NCBI GenBank assembly: GCA_036558305.1
Contig: DATBFX010000061.1
Location: 1-16,044, forward strand
Direction of reading: 5' to 3'
DNA from: DATBFX01 sp036558305
Lineage (GTDB): Bacteria; Chloroflexota; Chloroflexia; Thermomicrobiales; UBA6265
DNA length: 16,044 nt
Part shown: positions 7,754 to 15,028 of the stretch, piece after piece
How the letters are laid out: the number at the start of each line of letters is the position of its first letter
Numbering within the stretch: position 1 is the first letter of the stretch
Position numbers and translations under genes: made by a program
Notes under the pieces: generated by a model
What the model was told of the DNA's origin: nothing
Seen by the model: only the letters and a program-made list of their open reading frames with translations
Database searches by the model: none

Positions 7754-7797
7754 CGAATCCGACGTACGAGTTTGGCCCGCGCTCGCTCCTTGGGTCG

Positions 7798-7816
7798 GTC
7801 AGTCGTCAGTCGTCAG
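7798..7816. repeat. Short 7-base tandem repeat
   Basis: GTCAGTC occurs twice head-to-tail (7798-7804 and 7805-7811), followed by a third partial copy GTCAG (7812-7816). It is intergenic, and no function is evident. Confidence 0.6.
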
Positions 7817-7972
7817 AACGGAGTGGCAGGTGGCAAGGCCGGCCGAAAACGTTACTTGGGACTTGAGACTAACGGTCCAATGTCTACGCTTCTTTCGCCG
7901 TGTCGGCCTTTGCCTCGCCGATTCCCTGGTCGTTGATTGTTCGCGGCCGCAGCCGATCACCCACCCGTCCCG

Positions 7973-8059
7973 AGCTTGCCGAGGCATCTCCCGGAGCGCA
8001 GCGGAGGCGTCGCCTTACCGGCGGGATTCCTCTGGCGGAGAGAGATTCCTCGGCAGGCT
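7973..8059. repeat. Imperfect inverted repeat, probable decayed palindromic element
   Basis: The arm 7973-7990 (AGCTTGCCGAGGCATCTC) and the reverse complement of 8042-8059 differ at two of 18 positions. The inner part is GC-rich with small stems. The CTTGCCGAGG block resembles intergenic palindromic repeats common in many GC-rich genomes. No gene overlaps it. Confidence 0.5.
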
Positions 8060-8188
8060 GCCGTGAAAAACTCCCCGATGTCCGCGTACGTATGCAGGGT
8101 CGGTTTTCCTGCCGCGGTGGCGCCCCGACGGGGCATGAGGACTCGGAACGACGAGGTGGCTGATGGCGATGACCCTGAATAGACCCGG

Positions 8189-8571
8189 CTATGCCGTGAC
8201 CGTAAAGACTTGAACCAAGTCCATCATCGCGTGCGCGGCACCGCTCCCTTGATCCGGCACGTAGCAAAGCGCCGGGTATGTCCCCGGTTGCAGATCGGGT
8301 ACTGCCCGGGCCGTATCACCGGCCGAAAGGATGCCAACGCCCCCGGCGGAGACGATCTGCGCCGGATCGGGCAGACCCGGCGGCGGGATGGTGCCCTCGG
8401 GGAGCATCATCAGCGCCTGCACCTGTTCCAGCGTCGTCCCGTTGGGCAGCCGCGAGAGACCGAAGCGGCAAACGTTTGCCGCGGCAGCGCATCGGGACCT
8501 CCGACGAGAGTCAGCGCGAGCGCGAGTCCGAGCGGAACCGTCCGCATCAGGCACCGGTGTGACCGAGGCAT
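8189..8571 (-). pseudogene. Broken small secreted protein: signal peptide and domain in different frames
   Basis: An ATG at 8571 has a strong AAGGAG site (8580-8585, 8-nt spacer) and opens a convincing signal peptide (MPRSHRCLMRTVPLGLALAL, then TLVGG and a TFA-type cleavage region). That frame soon stops. A second frame, shifted by two bases, carries from about 8470 to the stop at 8189 a domain that reads RLPNGTTLEQVQALMM, LPEGT, PPGLPDPAQ, GGVGILSAGDTA, LQPGTYPALCYVPD and AHAMMDLVQVFTV. I recall this pattern as the C-terminal half of small secreted, possibly cupredoxin-like proteins in Thermomicrobiales-type genomes. They normally have another 50-70 residues between signal peptide and RLPNG. 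Loss of that part plus the frameshift suggests an internal deletion. A sequencing or assembly error could explain the shift but not the missing part. Confidence 0.65.
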
Positions 8572-8579
8572 GTTCCGAA

Positions 8580-8585
8580 CTCCTT
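8580..8585 (-). promoter_or_regulatory. Shine-Dalgarno site of the broken secreted gene
   Basis: AAGGAG on the minus strand lies 8 nt before the ATG at 8571. It decides that the original start lay here rather than in the longer open frame that runs upstream into the aminotransferase gene. Confidence 0.6.
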
Positions 8586-8795
8586 ATGGTCTGAACCCAA
8601 TCATCGATTTCCAAAGCCGCTCCCCGATCGCCGGCCACGCGATCGTCGGGGCGGTGCGCCGGTCTGACCGGCACGGTCCCATCCTGGCGGCTCGCCGCGA
8701 CGCGTTCATCCTCCCGGCGACGTAATCCCGTCTGCCGAGTCCGCGAAGGTTTGATCCTCCCTTCCACGTAGGAGCGAGGAGGGGATCGGGAGCCG

Positions 8796-9881
8796 TCAGG
8801 CCCTCGCCGGTGCCAAAGAAGCGATCGCATCGATCGCGCGATCGATCTCTTCGGGCGTGTTGTAGACGTGCGGCGAGAGGCGAACGTTGCCACCGCGGGC
8901 CGCGCACTTGACCCCGGCTTCCGCCAACGCCGTCTCCGCCGCCTCGGCATCGGCCACCGCGAGGCAGACGATCGACGAGGTCGGCGGTTCTAAACCGAGA
9001 CCGCTGGCCAGGCGCGCCGAGAGGTCGAGGACGGAGCTCAGGACACCCTCGCGCTGCCATTGCACCAGCAACTCCAGCGAGGGGCGGGCGCCGACCCAGG
9101 CGTGCCAGGCGAGCGAGACGTCGAACCGCGAGGCATCGTCCCGGTGGAGGAACGGACCGCCGTACGAGTTGCCGTAGAGCGGGTCCGTCGTCCGCCAGTT
9201 GGCGAGGTACGGCGGCAACTCCTCCCAGTGGTCGCGCCGGACATAGAAGAATCCGACCCCACGCGGGCAGAGCAGGTGCTTGTACCCGTGGCAAACCAGG
9301 TAATCGATGGCAGGCAGTTGGGCCGCGACCGGGACGAACGGAATCGCGTGCGTCGCGTCGACCAGCACCCGCGCCCCGTACCGTGTCGCCGCTTCGCAGA
9401 TCGCCGCCAGCGGCGCCGTCCGCCCCGATTGCGACTGCGTCAAACTGAACGCGACGAGCCCCGTCCCCGCCCCGATCGCCTCGTGCAGCGTCGCGAACGG
9501 CGCTTCCCGCACGCGCACACCGCGGTCACCTTGCGCCACCAGCAGCGGGTAGAGCACGGAGGTGAACTCCCCCTCCGGGACGAGCACCTCCAACCCCGCC
9601 GGCAGACTCGCCGCGATCAGACCGACCCCGGCCGAGACGGTCGGAATCAGGGCGATCTCCGCCGTCGCCGCGCCGATCAACTCGGCGAAGAGCGCCCGGC
9701 AGACCTCGCCTTCCCGGTCCCACTCGTCGATCCAATCGGCGCTCCCGTCCTGCCACCGACGGAGCGCGCGCTCCAGCGACTCGACCGTCGGCCTGGGCGG
9801 CAACCCGTAGGTGGCTGCGTCCAGGTAAGCGAGACCGGGCGCGGGGGCGAAGAGGGTGCGAACGGCGGTCGGAATGGTCAT
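8796..9881 (-). CDS. Class V aminotransferase-fold PLP-dependent enzyme (cysteine desulfurase/epimerase-like)
   Basis: A 361-residue PLP enzyme of fold type I, class V, the superfamily of NifS-type desulfurases, kynureninase and isopenicillin-N epimerase. The start MTIPTAVRTLF at 9881 was preferred to an upstream one that would add 78 residues of basic, low-complexity sequence; AAAGGA at 9891-9896 supports it. The N-terminus has LDAATYGLPP (20-29), where class V enzymes bind substrate. The PLP-ring Asp is in VDATHA (D175, H178), and the Schiff-base Lys is in GYKHLLCPRGVGFFYV (K201). A C-terminal RLSPHVYNTPEEID (334-347) is typical of the small domain. The catalytic-loop Cys of true cysteine desulfurases is not obvious, so the reaction cannot be named. 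It is transcribed divergently from the lactonase gene, with about 250 bp between them, and no strong promoter was recognised there. Confidence 0.9.
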   Translation of the reverse strand: MTIPTAVRTLFAPAPGLAYLDAATYGLPPRPTVESLERALRRWQDGSADWIDEWDREGEVCRALFAELIGAATAEIALIPTVSAGVGLIAASLPAGLEVLVPEGEFTSVLYPLLVAQGDRGVRVREAPFATLHEAIGAGTGLVAFSLTQSQSGRTAPLAAICEAATRYGARVLVDATHAIPFVPVAAQLPAIDYLVCHGYKHLLCPRGVGFFYVRRDHWEELPPYLANWRTTDPLYGNSYGGPFLHRDDASRFDVSLAWHAWVGARPSLELLVQWQREGVLSSVLDLSARLASGLGLEPPTSSIVCLAVADAEAAETALAEAGVKCAARGGNVRLSPHVYNTPEEIDRAIDAIASLAPARA

Positions 9882-10117
9882 CTGGCGACATCCTTTCGAC
9901 GCGGTCGGACTCGATGACCAGTAGCATCGCACAGCCGGTGCACGGGCAAGAGGGGCAATGCCGACGTCTCGACATCGATCCACCATGGTTGGGTCTTGCG
10001 ACCAAGCCAGGAGCCGGTCTCGTGATAGAGTGGATCGGTAGCAGCGATGGCAACGTCTACGCCAACGGATCCTGATGGGGGCGGTCGGCAATCGAACCCG
10101 GTGAGGAAACGGCATCG

Positions 10118-10123
10118 AGGAGG
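10118..10123 (+). promoter_or_regulatory. Shine-Dalgarno site for the GTG start at 10132
   Basis: AGGAGG lies 8 nt before the GTG at 10132 and decides in favour of this start. The protein then begins MFVYVGTYT, the normal N-terminus of the family. Confidence 0.65.
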
Positions 10124-10131
10124 CAGCAATC

Positions 10132-11196
10132 GTGTTCGTCTACGTCGGCACCTACACCGAGCCACCGTCGGGCAGAGCCGAAGGCATCTACGTCCTTCGG
10201 TTCGATACCGGGTCTGGCTCGCTGACCCCCGTGCGCACCGTGACCGGCGTCCCGAACCCGTCGTTTCTCGCCCTCGGCGCGGATCGGCAGCACCTGTACG
10301 CCGTCAATGAGTTGACCGAAGGTGGCGTCAGCGCCTTTGCCCGCGATCCTCGGACCGGCGAGTTGCGGGCACTCAATCGGCAGCTCTCACACGGCGCCGA
10401 TCCCTGTTACGTCGGTCTCGACACCTCCGGTCGCTTCGTGCTCGTCGCCAACTACAGCGGCGGTACCGTCTCGGCGTTGCCGATTGCGGCGGGTGGCACA
10501 CTCGATCCGGCGTCGAGCGTGATTCGGCACGAAGGTTCGAGCGTCGACCCGACGCGGCAGACGAGACCCCATGCCCACATGATCGGGTCGACGCCGGACG
10601 GGCGCTACGTCCTTGCCACCGATCTCGGCGCCGACCGGATCGTGGTCTACCAACTCGACACCGCGACCGGTCGGCTCGTGCCGAACGCCTCCGGTCCCCC
10701 GTTCGCGGCGGCCGAACCGGGTGCCGGTCCCCGCCACTTCGCCTTCGCCCCGAACGGCCGCACCGTCTACGTCATCAACGAACTCGCCTCGACGTTGACC
10801 GTCTACGCGTACGACGGCGAACGCGGCGAACTCCGCTCTCGCCAAACGGTCTCGTCTCTTCCCGTGGGGTTCGCCGGCGAAAACTCGTGCGCGCACGTCG
10901 TCGTGTCGCCGGACGGCCGCTTCGTCTACGGGTCGAATCGCGGCCACGACAGCATCGCCATTTGGGCGACCGACGAGACGTCGGGCGAGGTGACCCCGGC
11001 CGGCCACGAATCGACTCGTGGCAAGACCCCCCGCGGCTTCGCCCTCGATCCGACCGGTGCCTGGCTCCTTGCCGCCAACCAGGACTCGGACACCATCGTC
11101 ACGTTCCGGCGCGACCCCGGTTCCGGCAACCTCACCGCGACCGGGCAAGTGACCGAGATTCCGTCGCCCGTCGCCGTCCTCTTCGCCCAGGACTGA
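10132..11196 (+). CDS. Lactonase-family beta-propeller protein (6-phosphogluconolactonase-like)
   Basis: A 354-residue seven-bladed propeller of the YbhE/Pgl lactonase family. The known member hydrolyses 6-phosphogluconolactone in the pentose phosphate pathway, but many homologues have unknown substrates. Landmarks are GTYT at 7-9, a VNE at 58-60, RPHAH at 145-149, GPRHFAFAPNG at 199-209, VINE at 214-217, AHVVVSPDGRFVYGSNRGHDS and PRGFALDPTGAWLLAANQDSD. The repeated PDG/PNG and VYxxN patterns mark successive blades. There is no signal peptide, so it is cytoplasmic. The start is GTG. The PHP gene begins 10 bp after the stop, so the two are probably coexpressed and translationally coupled. I give no symbol because substrate cannot be told from sequence. 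Confidence 0.9.
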   Translation: MFVYVGTYTEPPSGRAEGIYVLRFDTGSGSLTPVRTVTGVPNPSFLALGADRQHLYAVNELTEGGVSAFARDPRTGELRALNRQLSHGADPCYVGLDTSGRFVLVANYSGGTVSALPIAAGGTLDPASSVIRHEGSSVDPTRQTRPHAHMIGSTPDGRYVLATDLGADRIVVYQLDTATGRLVPNASGPPFAAAEPGAGPRHFAFAPNGRTVYVINELASTLTVYAYDGERGELRSRQTVSSLPVGFAGENSCAHVVVSPDGRFVYGSNRGHDSIAIWATDETSGEVTPAGHESTRGKTPRGFALDPTGAWLLAANQDSDTIVTFRRDPGSGNLTATGQVTEIPSPVAVLFAQD

Positions 11197-11206
11197 GGCA
11201 CCACCG

Positions 11207-12025
11207 GTGTCCGATCCCGGCAGCGCGCCCGAGAGACAGGGCATGGACGGAGTCGAGGTCTTCTACGGCGACTACGCACCCGACATGCTCCTCGCCGATC
11301 TCCACATCCACACCCGGCGCTCCGACGGCTGGTGGTCGCCCGAGCGCCTCGCCGACGCCGCGCTTGCCCGCGGGTTGAGCGCCATCGGTCTGACCGACCA
11401 CGACGACATCGCCGCCGGCTACACCGTCGCCGACTGCTGCGCCCGGCGCAACCTGCCGCTCCGCGTCTACCCCGGTTGCGAGGTTTCGGCCCTCGCCGAC
11501 GGGCATCACGTCCACGTGCTCGGATTCGACCTGACCGAGGAGGTCCCGCCGTGGCAATCGGTGCCGGCGACCGTCGAAGCCATCCTGCGCCAGGGCGGTT
11601 TCGTCGTCATGCCCCATCCGAAAGCGCCGGGTTTCGGCTACCCGACCTTTGCCCAAATCCTCGACCTCGGTCTCCCGGTCGCCGTCGAAGTCTTCAACGC
11701 CAGCGTCTGGGATCTCCGGCCGATCACCCGTCGCCGCGGGCAACCCGACGCGAACGAAGGAGCGCGCATTTTCTACGAGACCCATCGGGACCGCCTGGCC
11801 GGCGCGGTCGGCGGCACCGATGCCCACTTTCGCACCGTCGGCCGCGGTCTCACCGCCTACCGCGGCGACCTCCGCGCCGCGCTTGCCGCCGGGCAGACCG
11901 CCGTCGTCTACCGCTCCCAGCGTGAGCGTCTTTACCCGTGGGACGTCGCCGGCTATTTCGCCGGTCTCCGTCGCCTCGACCACCGCCGCCGCCTCAAGTA
12001 CGGCGACCGTCCGCCGGGTGCCTAA
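11207..12025 (+). CDS. PHP-domain metal-dependent phosphoesterase
   Basis: A 272-residue protein of the PHP superfamily, whose small members hydrolyse phosphomonoesters or short nucleotides with two or three metals. The expected metal ligands are in order: DLHIHTRRSDG (H33, H35, D40), GLTDHDD (D64, H65), PGCEVSA (E92), MPHPK (H137) and GGTDAHF (D205, H207). The length fits the TrpH/YciV-like group, but the substrate is open. The GTG at 11207 is preceded by GAGG 8 nt upstream and sits 10 bp after the lactonase stop. An ATG at codon 13 (11243) is an alternative start, with a weaker site; the residues before it are not conserved-looking. The operon pairing suggests sugar- or nucleotide-phosphate turnover, but that is inference. 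Confidence 0.9.
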   Translation: MSDPGSAPERQGMDGVEVFYGDYAPDMLLADLHIHTRRSDGWWSPERLADAALARGLSAIGLTDHDDIAAGYTVADCCARRNLPLRVYPGCEVSALADGHHVHVLGFDLTEEVPPWQSVPATVEAILRQGGFVVMPHPKAPGFGYPTFAQILDLGLPVAVEVFNASVWDLRPITRRRGQPDANEGARIFYETHRDRLAGAVGGTDAHFRTVGRGLTAYRGDLRAALAAGQTAVVYRSQRERLYPWDVAGYFAGLRRLDHRRRLKYGDRPPGA

Positions 12026-12460
12026 ATCACACTCGGACGCTTCTTGAGCATAGCCGTCGCTGATACCGCGGACGGAGGGAGGTCCTTCGCTGCGCTCAGG
12101 ATGTCCAGGGGAGGGATGCGGCTCCAATGAACATCCTGAACGGAGTGAAGGACCTCTCCCCGTCGACGCCAAGACCAAGAAGGTCGGCTGGTCGCGTGTC
12201 GCCTCTGCTACCTATGACCACATCACCATGCGGGCGGCGACCCCGCTCCCATTGACCTCGCGCGGTCTCCGGCCAGAATGGACGCCACTCCATCCGCGCG
12301 GACCGGCCGGCGTCGTGCCGAATCGTTCAGCCGCCCGTCATGATCCTCGACCTTTTCGAGGCGAGGTCCGCCGAGGCGGGTCAATCGAGCCTCGCCTCCG
12401 GGTGCGGTCCTTCGTTGGGTTCCCTCGCCATCCCTGAGCGACAGGAAGGAGCGTTCCACC
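12026..12460. other. Gene-free spacer upstream of the Tat-exported repeat protein
   Basis: 435 bases with no credible gene. It holds the imperfect inverted repeat at 12079-12156. A weak promoter candidate for the downstream gene is TTGACC (12252-12257), 16 bp, CAGAAT (12274-12279), about 180 bp before its start. The AAGGAG ribosome-binding site is at 12446-12451. Nothing else is recognisable. Confidence 0.5.
12079..12156. repeat. Imperfect inverted repeat, intergenic palindromic element
   Basis: The left arm 12079-12104 (GAGGTCCTTCGCTGCGCTCA...) and the reverse complement of the right arm 12131-12156 match at 23 of 26 positions, with a 26-nt loop. The core GGTCCTTCGCTGCGCTCAGGATG is an intergenic repeat motif familiar in many environmental GC-rich genomes; translated, it gives HPERSEG-type peptides. 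It follows the PHP gene stop by about 50 bp and could end that transcript, although there is no T-run. Confidence 0.7.
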
Positions 12461-13606
12461 ATGGACGGGCATCGCTTTGATGCGCTCGCCAAAACACTCG
12501 CCGCCGCATCGTCACGCCGCGGGCTCATCGGTCGGGTCGGCAGACTGGGCGGTGCCGTCGCCGCCCTTGCCGGCACCGCGGCGCTCGGCGTTCAGGGGCA
12601 ACGCCGTGGCGCTGCTCAGGACGAGTTCTCGATCGACCACTTCAAGTGCTACGACGTCACGCCGATCGACCAGTTCACGCCGATCGAAGTCGAGCTCAAA
12701 GACCAGTTCACGTCGGGTCGCGTCCGCGTCAATCCGCCCGACACCCTCTGCACCCCGGTCGACAAGAACGGCTCCGGGATCCGCGACCAGGAGTCCCACC
12801 TCACCTGCTACCCGATCGATGAGATCGATCAGCCGACCCTGCCCCCGGCGGTCGTCGTCGACAACCAGTTCGGCAGCCTGACGCTGAAGATGGGGAAGAC
12901 CCAGCGCCTCTGCGTCCCTTCGCGCAAAACCATTCCGCCCGACGAGGGTTGCGAGCCGAAGGGCGACCACTTCACCTGCTACAAGTCGAGTCCGCTCGAG
13001 GGCGACATCAAACCGCTCCCCTTCAGACTCACCGACCAGTTTGGCACGGAGCGGGTGCGCATCCAGGATCCGCGCGACGTCTGTACCCCCACCGACAAGA
13101 ACGGTGAAGGGGTCGGCGACCCCGACCTCCACTACGAATGCCGGCAGATCGTCGCCGCGTCGCCGGCGTTCCAACCCCGCAAGGTCACCATCGAGAACCA
13201 ACTCGGCAAATTCACCTTCGCGGTGGAGAAACCCGATGTCCTCTGCGCACCCTCCTGCAAATCGCTCGACGGACGCTGCGACGCGATCCCGAAGGCGAAC
13301 CACTACGAGTGCTACACCGGCACGACCACCGAAGGCGAGGTCCAAATCGGTGCCGTCACGCTCAAGGACCAGTTCGATTCCGGCGAGGTGAAGGTCGACG
13401 TCCCCGCCATCCTCTGCACGCCGGTCGACAAGAACGGCGGTGGCATCGTCGACAAGACCCTCCACTACGCGGGTCACCCGATCATCTCGTCCCCCGCGTT
13501 CGAACCGCGGAAGGCGTTCGTCGGCAACCAGTTCGGTCAAACCCTCTTCGAGATCGACGCCCCGGAATTGCTCTTCGTGCCGTCCTGCAAGACCGTGCTC
13601 GAGTAG
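12461..13606 (+). CDS. Tat-exported protein of six Cys-containing half-repeats (three double repeats)
   Basis: A 381-residue protein with SSRRGLIG at 17-24 and a hydrophobic stretch to about 43, a twin-arginine signal as common in Thermomicrobiales secreted proteins. The mature part has three ~110-residue units, each with two half-repeats. A half-repeat runs HxxCY, about 20 residues, a DQFG/NQFG turn, then LCTPVDKNG (a-type) or LCVPSCK (b-type). First and second cysteines are 63/97, 116/151, 173/208, 227/262 and 284/319, so 34-35 apart each time. In the sixth half-repeat both are replaced (G338, F372). The pattern matches orphan secreted repeat proteins seen in Myxococcota and other environmental bacteria (DUF7450-like, from memory). 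No enzyme motif is seen; it is likely a surface or extracellular structural or binding protein. The start has AAGGAG with a 9-nt spacer. It is convergent with the next gene, with stops 8 bp apart. Confidence 0.9.
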   Translation: MDGHRFDALAKTLAAASSRRGLIGRVGRLGGAVAALAGTAALGVQGQRRGAAQDEFSIDHFKCYDVTPIDQFTPIEVELKDQFTSGRVRVNPPDTLCTPVDKNGSGIRDQESHLTCYPIDEIDQPTLPPAVVVDNQFGSLTLKMGKTQRLCVPSRKTIPPDEGCEPKGDHFTCYKSSPLEGDIKPLPFRLTDQFGTERVRIQDPRDVCTPTDKNGEGVGDPDLHYECRQIVAASPAFQPRKVTIENQLGKFTFAVEKPDVLCAPSCKSLDGRCDAIPKANHYECYTGTTTEGEVQIGAVTLKDQFDSGEVKVDVPAILCTPVDKNGGGIVDKTLHYAGHPIISSPAFEPRKAFVGNQFGQTLFEIDAPELLFVPSCKTVLE

Positions 13607-13614
13607 CGCGACGA

Positions 13615-14856
13615 CTACAGCAGATCGAGGCAGTCTTCCAGATCGGCGCAGAGGTCCGCCGGGTCTTCCAACCCGACCGAGACACGGAAGAGCCCGTCCC
13701 CGGCGTAGGCTCGGTACCGGCGCAGGTGCTCGTCGTCCAGGCGGAACGATCCCGCCTGGACGTCGGCCGTCGCCACGTAGACGATCAGGCTGCGCTGATG
13801 ACCGAGCGAGACCGCGTAGTGGAAGATCCGCAACCGCTCGGCCATGATCCCGGCAAGGCGCGGACCGTCCTCGGCCCGAAACGCGAGCATCCCGGATGCG
13901 TTTTCCATCTGTCGCCGCGCCAGCGCGTGCTGGGGATGGGACGGCAGCCCCGGATAGAAGACCCGCGTCACTTCGGGATGCGTTTCGAGAAAGCGCGCCA
14001 CCGCGAGCGCACCCTCTGCGTGAGCCGCCATCCGCAACGGCAGCGTATCGATCCCGCGGTTGATCAACCAGGCGTTGAGCGGCGCCAGCACCCCGCCCAG
14101 GTGGACGCGGGCGTCGAGCCGGAGCGCGTTCATCGCCCGGCCATTGCCGATCACCGCACCGCCCATCGCGTCGCCGTGACCGCAGAGGTACTTCGTCAAC
14201 GAATGCACGACGCAATCGGCGCCGAGGGCGAGGGGCCGCGTCGCGATCGGCGTCGCCCACGTCGAGTCGACCGCCACCTCCGCCCCGTGCCGGTGCGCGA
14301 TCTCGGCGACGCCGGCGATGTCGGTCAACCGCAAGATCGGGTTGACCGGCGTCTCGATCCAGACCAGTTTCGTCGTCGGCCGCATCGCCGCCGCCACTTC
14401 CTCGAGCTCCGAAGTATCGACGAACGTGACCGCGATCCCGAGGTTCGGCAAGGTGTCGTGCGCGAACTCCGCGACGCCGACGTAGGCGACGTCGCTGATC
14501 ACGGCGTGATCGCCTGCCTTCAGCTTGTGGAGTAGCAGCGCCGACGAAGCCGCCATCCCGCTGCCGAAGGCGACCGCGTCCTCGGCCTGCTCCAGCGACG
14601 CCAGCTTGACCTCCAACTGCCGCACCGTCGGATTGCTCCAACGGCTATAGAGGTTCGGCAGATCCTCCCCCAACGTCTCCGGATTGCCGAAACTGCTCCC
14701 CGCGTTCGCCTGCACGAACGCGGGCGGCAAGATGAACGTCGAGGCCATCACGATGTTCGGCGCCGACGCCGCCGTCGTCGGGTCGTGGACCTCACCGGCG
14801 TGGATGGCGCGGGTGCGGACGCCGAGGGGACGAGATCGTCCGGTTCGCTGAGACAT
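13615..14856 (-). CDS. Cys/Met-metabolism PLP enzyme (cystathionine gamma-synthase/lyase family)
   Basis: A 413-residue trans-sulfuration enzyme of fold type I. The start MSQRTGRSRPLG at 14856 has AAGGAA (14863-14868) with a 6-nt spacer; an earlier in-frame start would add 36 residues. Motifs are YSRWSNPT (Y70, R72, which bind the PLP phosphate of the partner subunit), FGSGMAA (98-103), DVAYVG (Y125, stacks on PLP), ETPVNP (168-173), VDSTWATP (D197, pairs with the pyridine N), HSLTKYLCGHGD (K222, Schiff base), SLGHQRSL and FRVSVGLED (R391, binds the substrate carboxylate). The length is normal. The SLGHQRSL version is seen in cystathionine gamma-synthase-like, sulfhydrylase-like and methionine gamma-lyase-like branches, so the exact reaction stays open. 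No SAM riboswitch was seen in the 172 bp before it. Confidence 0.92.
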   Translation of the reverse strand: MSQRTGRSRPLGVRTRAIHAGEVHDPTTAASAPNIVMASTFILPPAFVQANAGSSFGNPETLGEDLPNLYSRWSNPTVRQLEVKLASLEQAEDAVAFGSGMAASSALLLHKLKAGDHAVISDVAYVGVAEFAHDTLPNLGIAVTFVDTSELEEVAAAMRPTTKLVWIETPVNPILRLTDIAGVAEIAHRHGAEVAVDSTWATPIATRPLALGADCVVHSLTKYLCGHGDAMGGAVIGNGRAMNALRLDARVHLGGVLAPLNAWLINRGIDTLPLRMAAHAEGALAVARFLETHPEVTRVFYPGLPSHPQHALARRQMENASGMLAFRAEDGPRLAGIMAERLRIFHYAVSLGHQRSLIVYVATADVQAGSFRLDDEHLRRYRAYAGDGLFRVSVGLEDPADLCADLEDCLDLL

Positions 14857-14890
14857 TTGGACTTCCTTGCAGTTCTGGACAATGCAAACA

Positions 14891-14906
14891 TCTGGTGAAA
14901 ACCAGA
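14891..14906. other. Six-bp stem with GAAA tetraloop in a divergent intergenic region
   Basis: TCTGGT, GAAA, ACCAGA: a perfect stem with a GNRA loop when read on the plus strand. It lies between the trans-sulfuration gene (minus) and the DUF429 gene (plus), 123 bp before the DUF429 start. It could be part of a structured leader or an operator half-site pair. The short length makes chance plausible. Confidence 0.35.
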
Positions 14907-15028
14907 CTCTGCCCTCCGGTCGAAGTATGACCGATCTCCCATTTCGCGCGTTCCCGGTGATCACATGGTCGAACTACGCTTTTGCTAAAGAGGCAGGATT
15001 TGTCGTTTGGGCAGATGGGGTGCCACTG

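Larger units (their letters stand above)
7686..8188. other. Gene-free spacer with promoter and decayed repeats
   Basis: About 500 bases with no credible gene. It contains the promoter at 7725-7753 of the gene to the left, a short 7-base tandem repeat at 7798-7816, an imperfect inverted repeat with arms 7973-7990 and 8042-8059, and a small GCCCC/GGGGC stem at 8122-8134. The remainder shows nothing recognisable on either strand. Confidence 0.55.

Noticed and set aside
8658..8672. GCCGGTC/GACCGGC palindrome as a terminator
   Set aside because: The stem is only seven pairs with a one-base centre and has no T-run on either side.
8572..8950. Upstream extension of the broken secreted gene's domain frame
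   Set aside because: The extension is arginine-rich nonsense and runs into the aminotransferase gene in another frame. The signal peptide and Shine-Dalgarno site at 8571-8585 mark the original start.
13138..14535. 465-codon plus-strand open frame
   Set aside because: Antisense to the trans-sulfuration enzyme, without start signals or recognisable motifs.
12512..14641. 709-codon minus-strand open frame
   Set aside because: It overlaps the trans-sulfuration gene in another frame and the Tat-exported gene in antisense. Its translation is compositionally biased with no motif; long shadow frames are expected at this GC content.
14867..15028. N-terminal extension of the DUF429 protein
   Set aside because: The 54 extra residues do not resemble the family, whose first strand begins at the chosen start.
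14857..15028. SAM riboswitch before the trans-sulfuration gene
   Set aside because: No conserved SAM-I core or recognisable multi-stem arrangement was found on the minus strand; only a simple GAAA hairpin is present.
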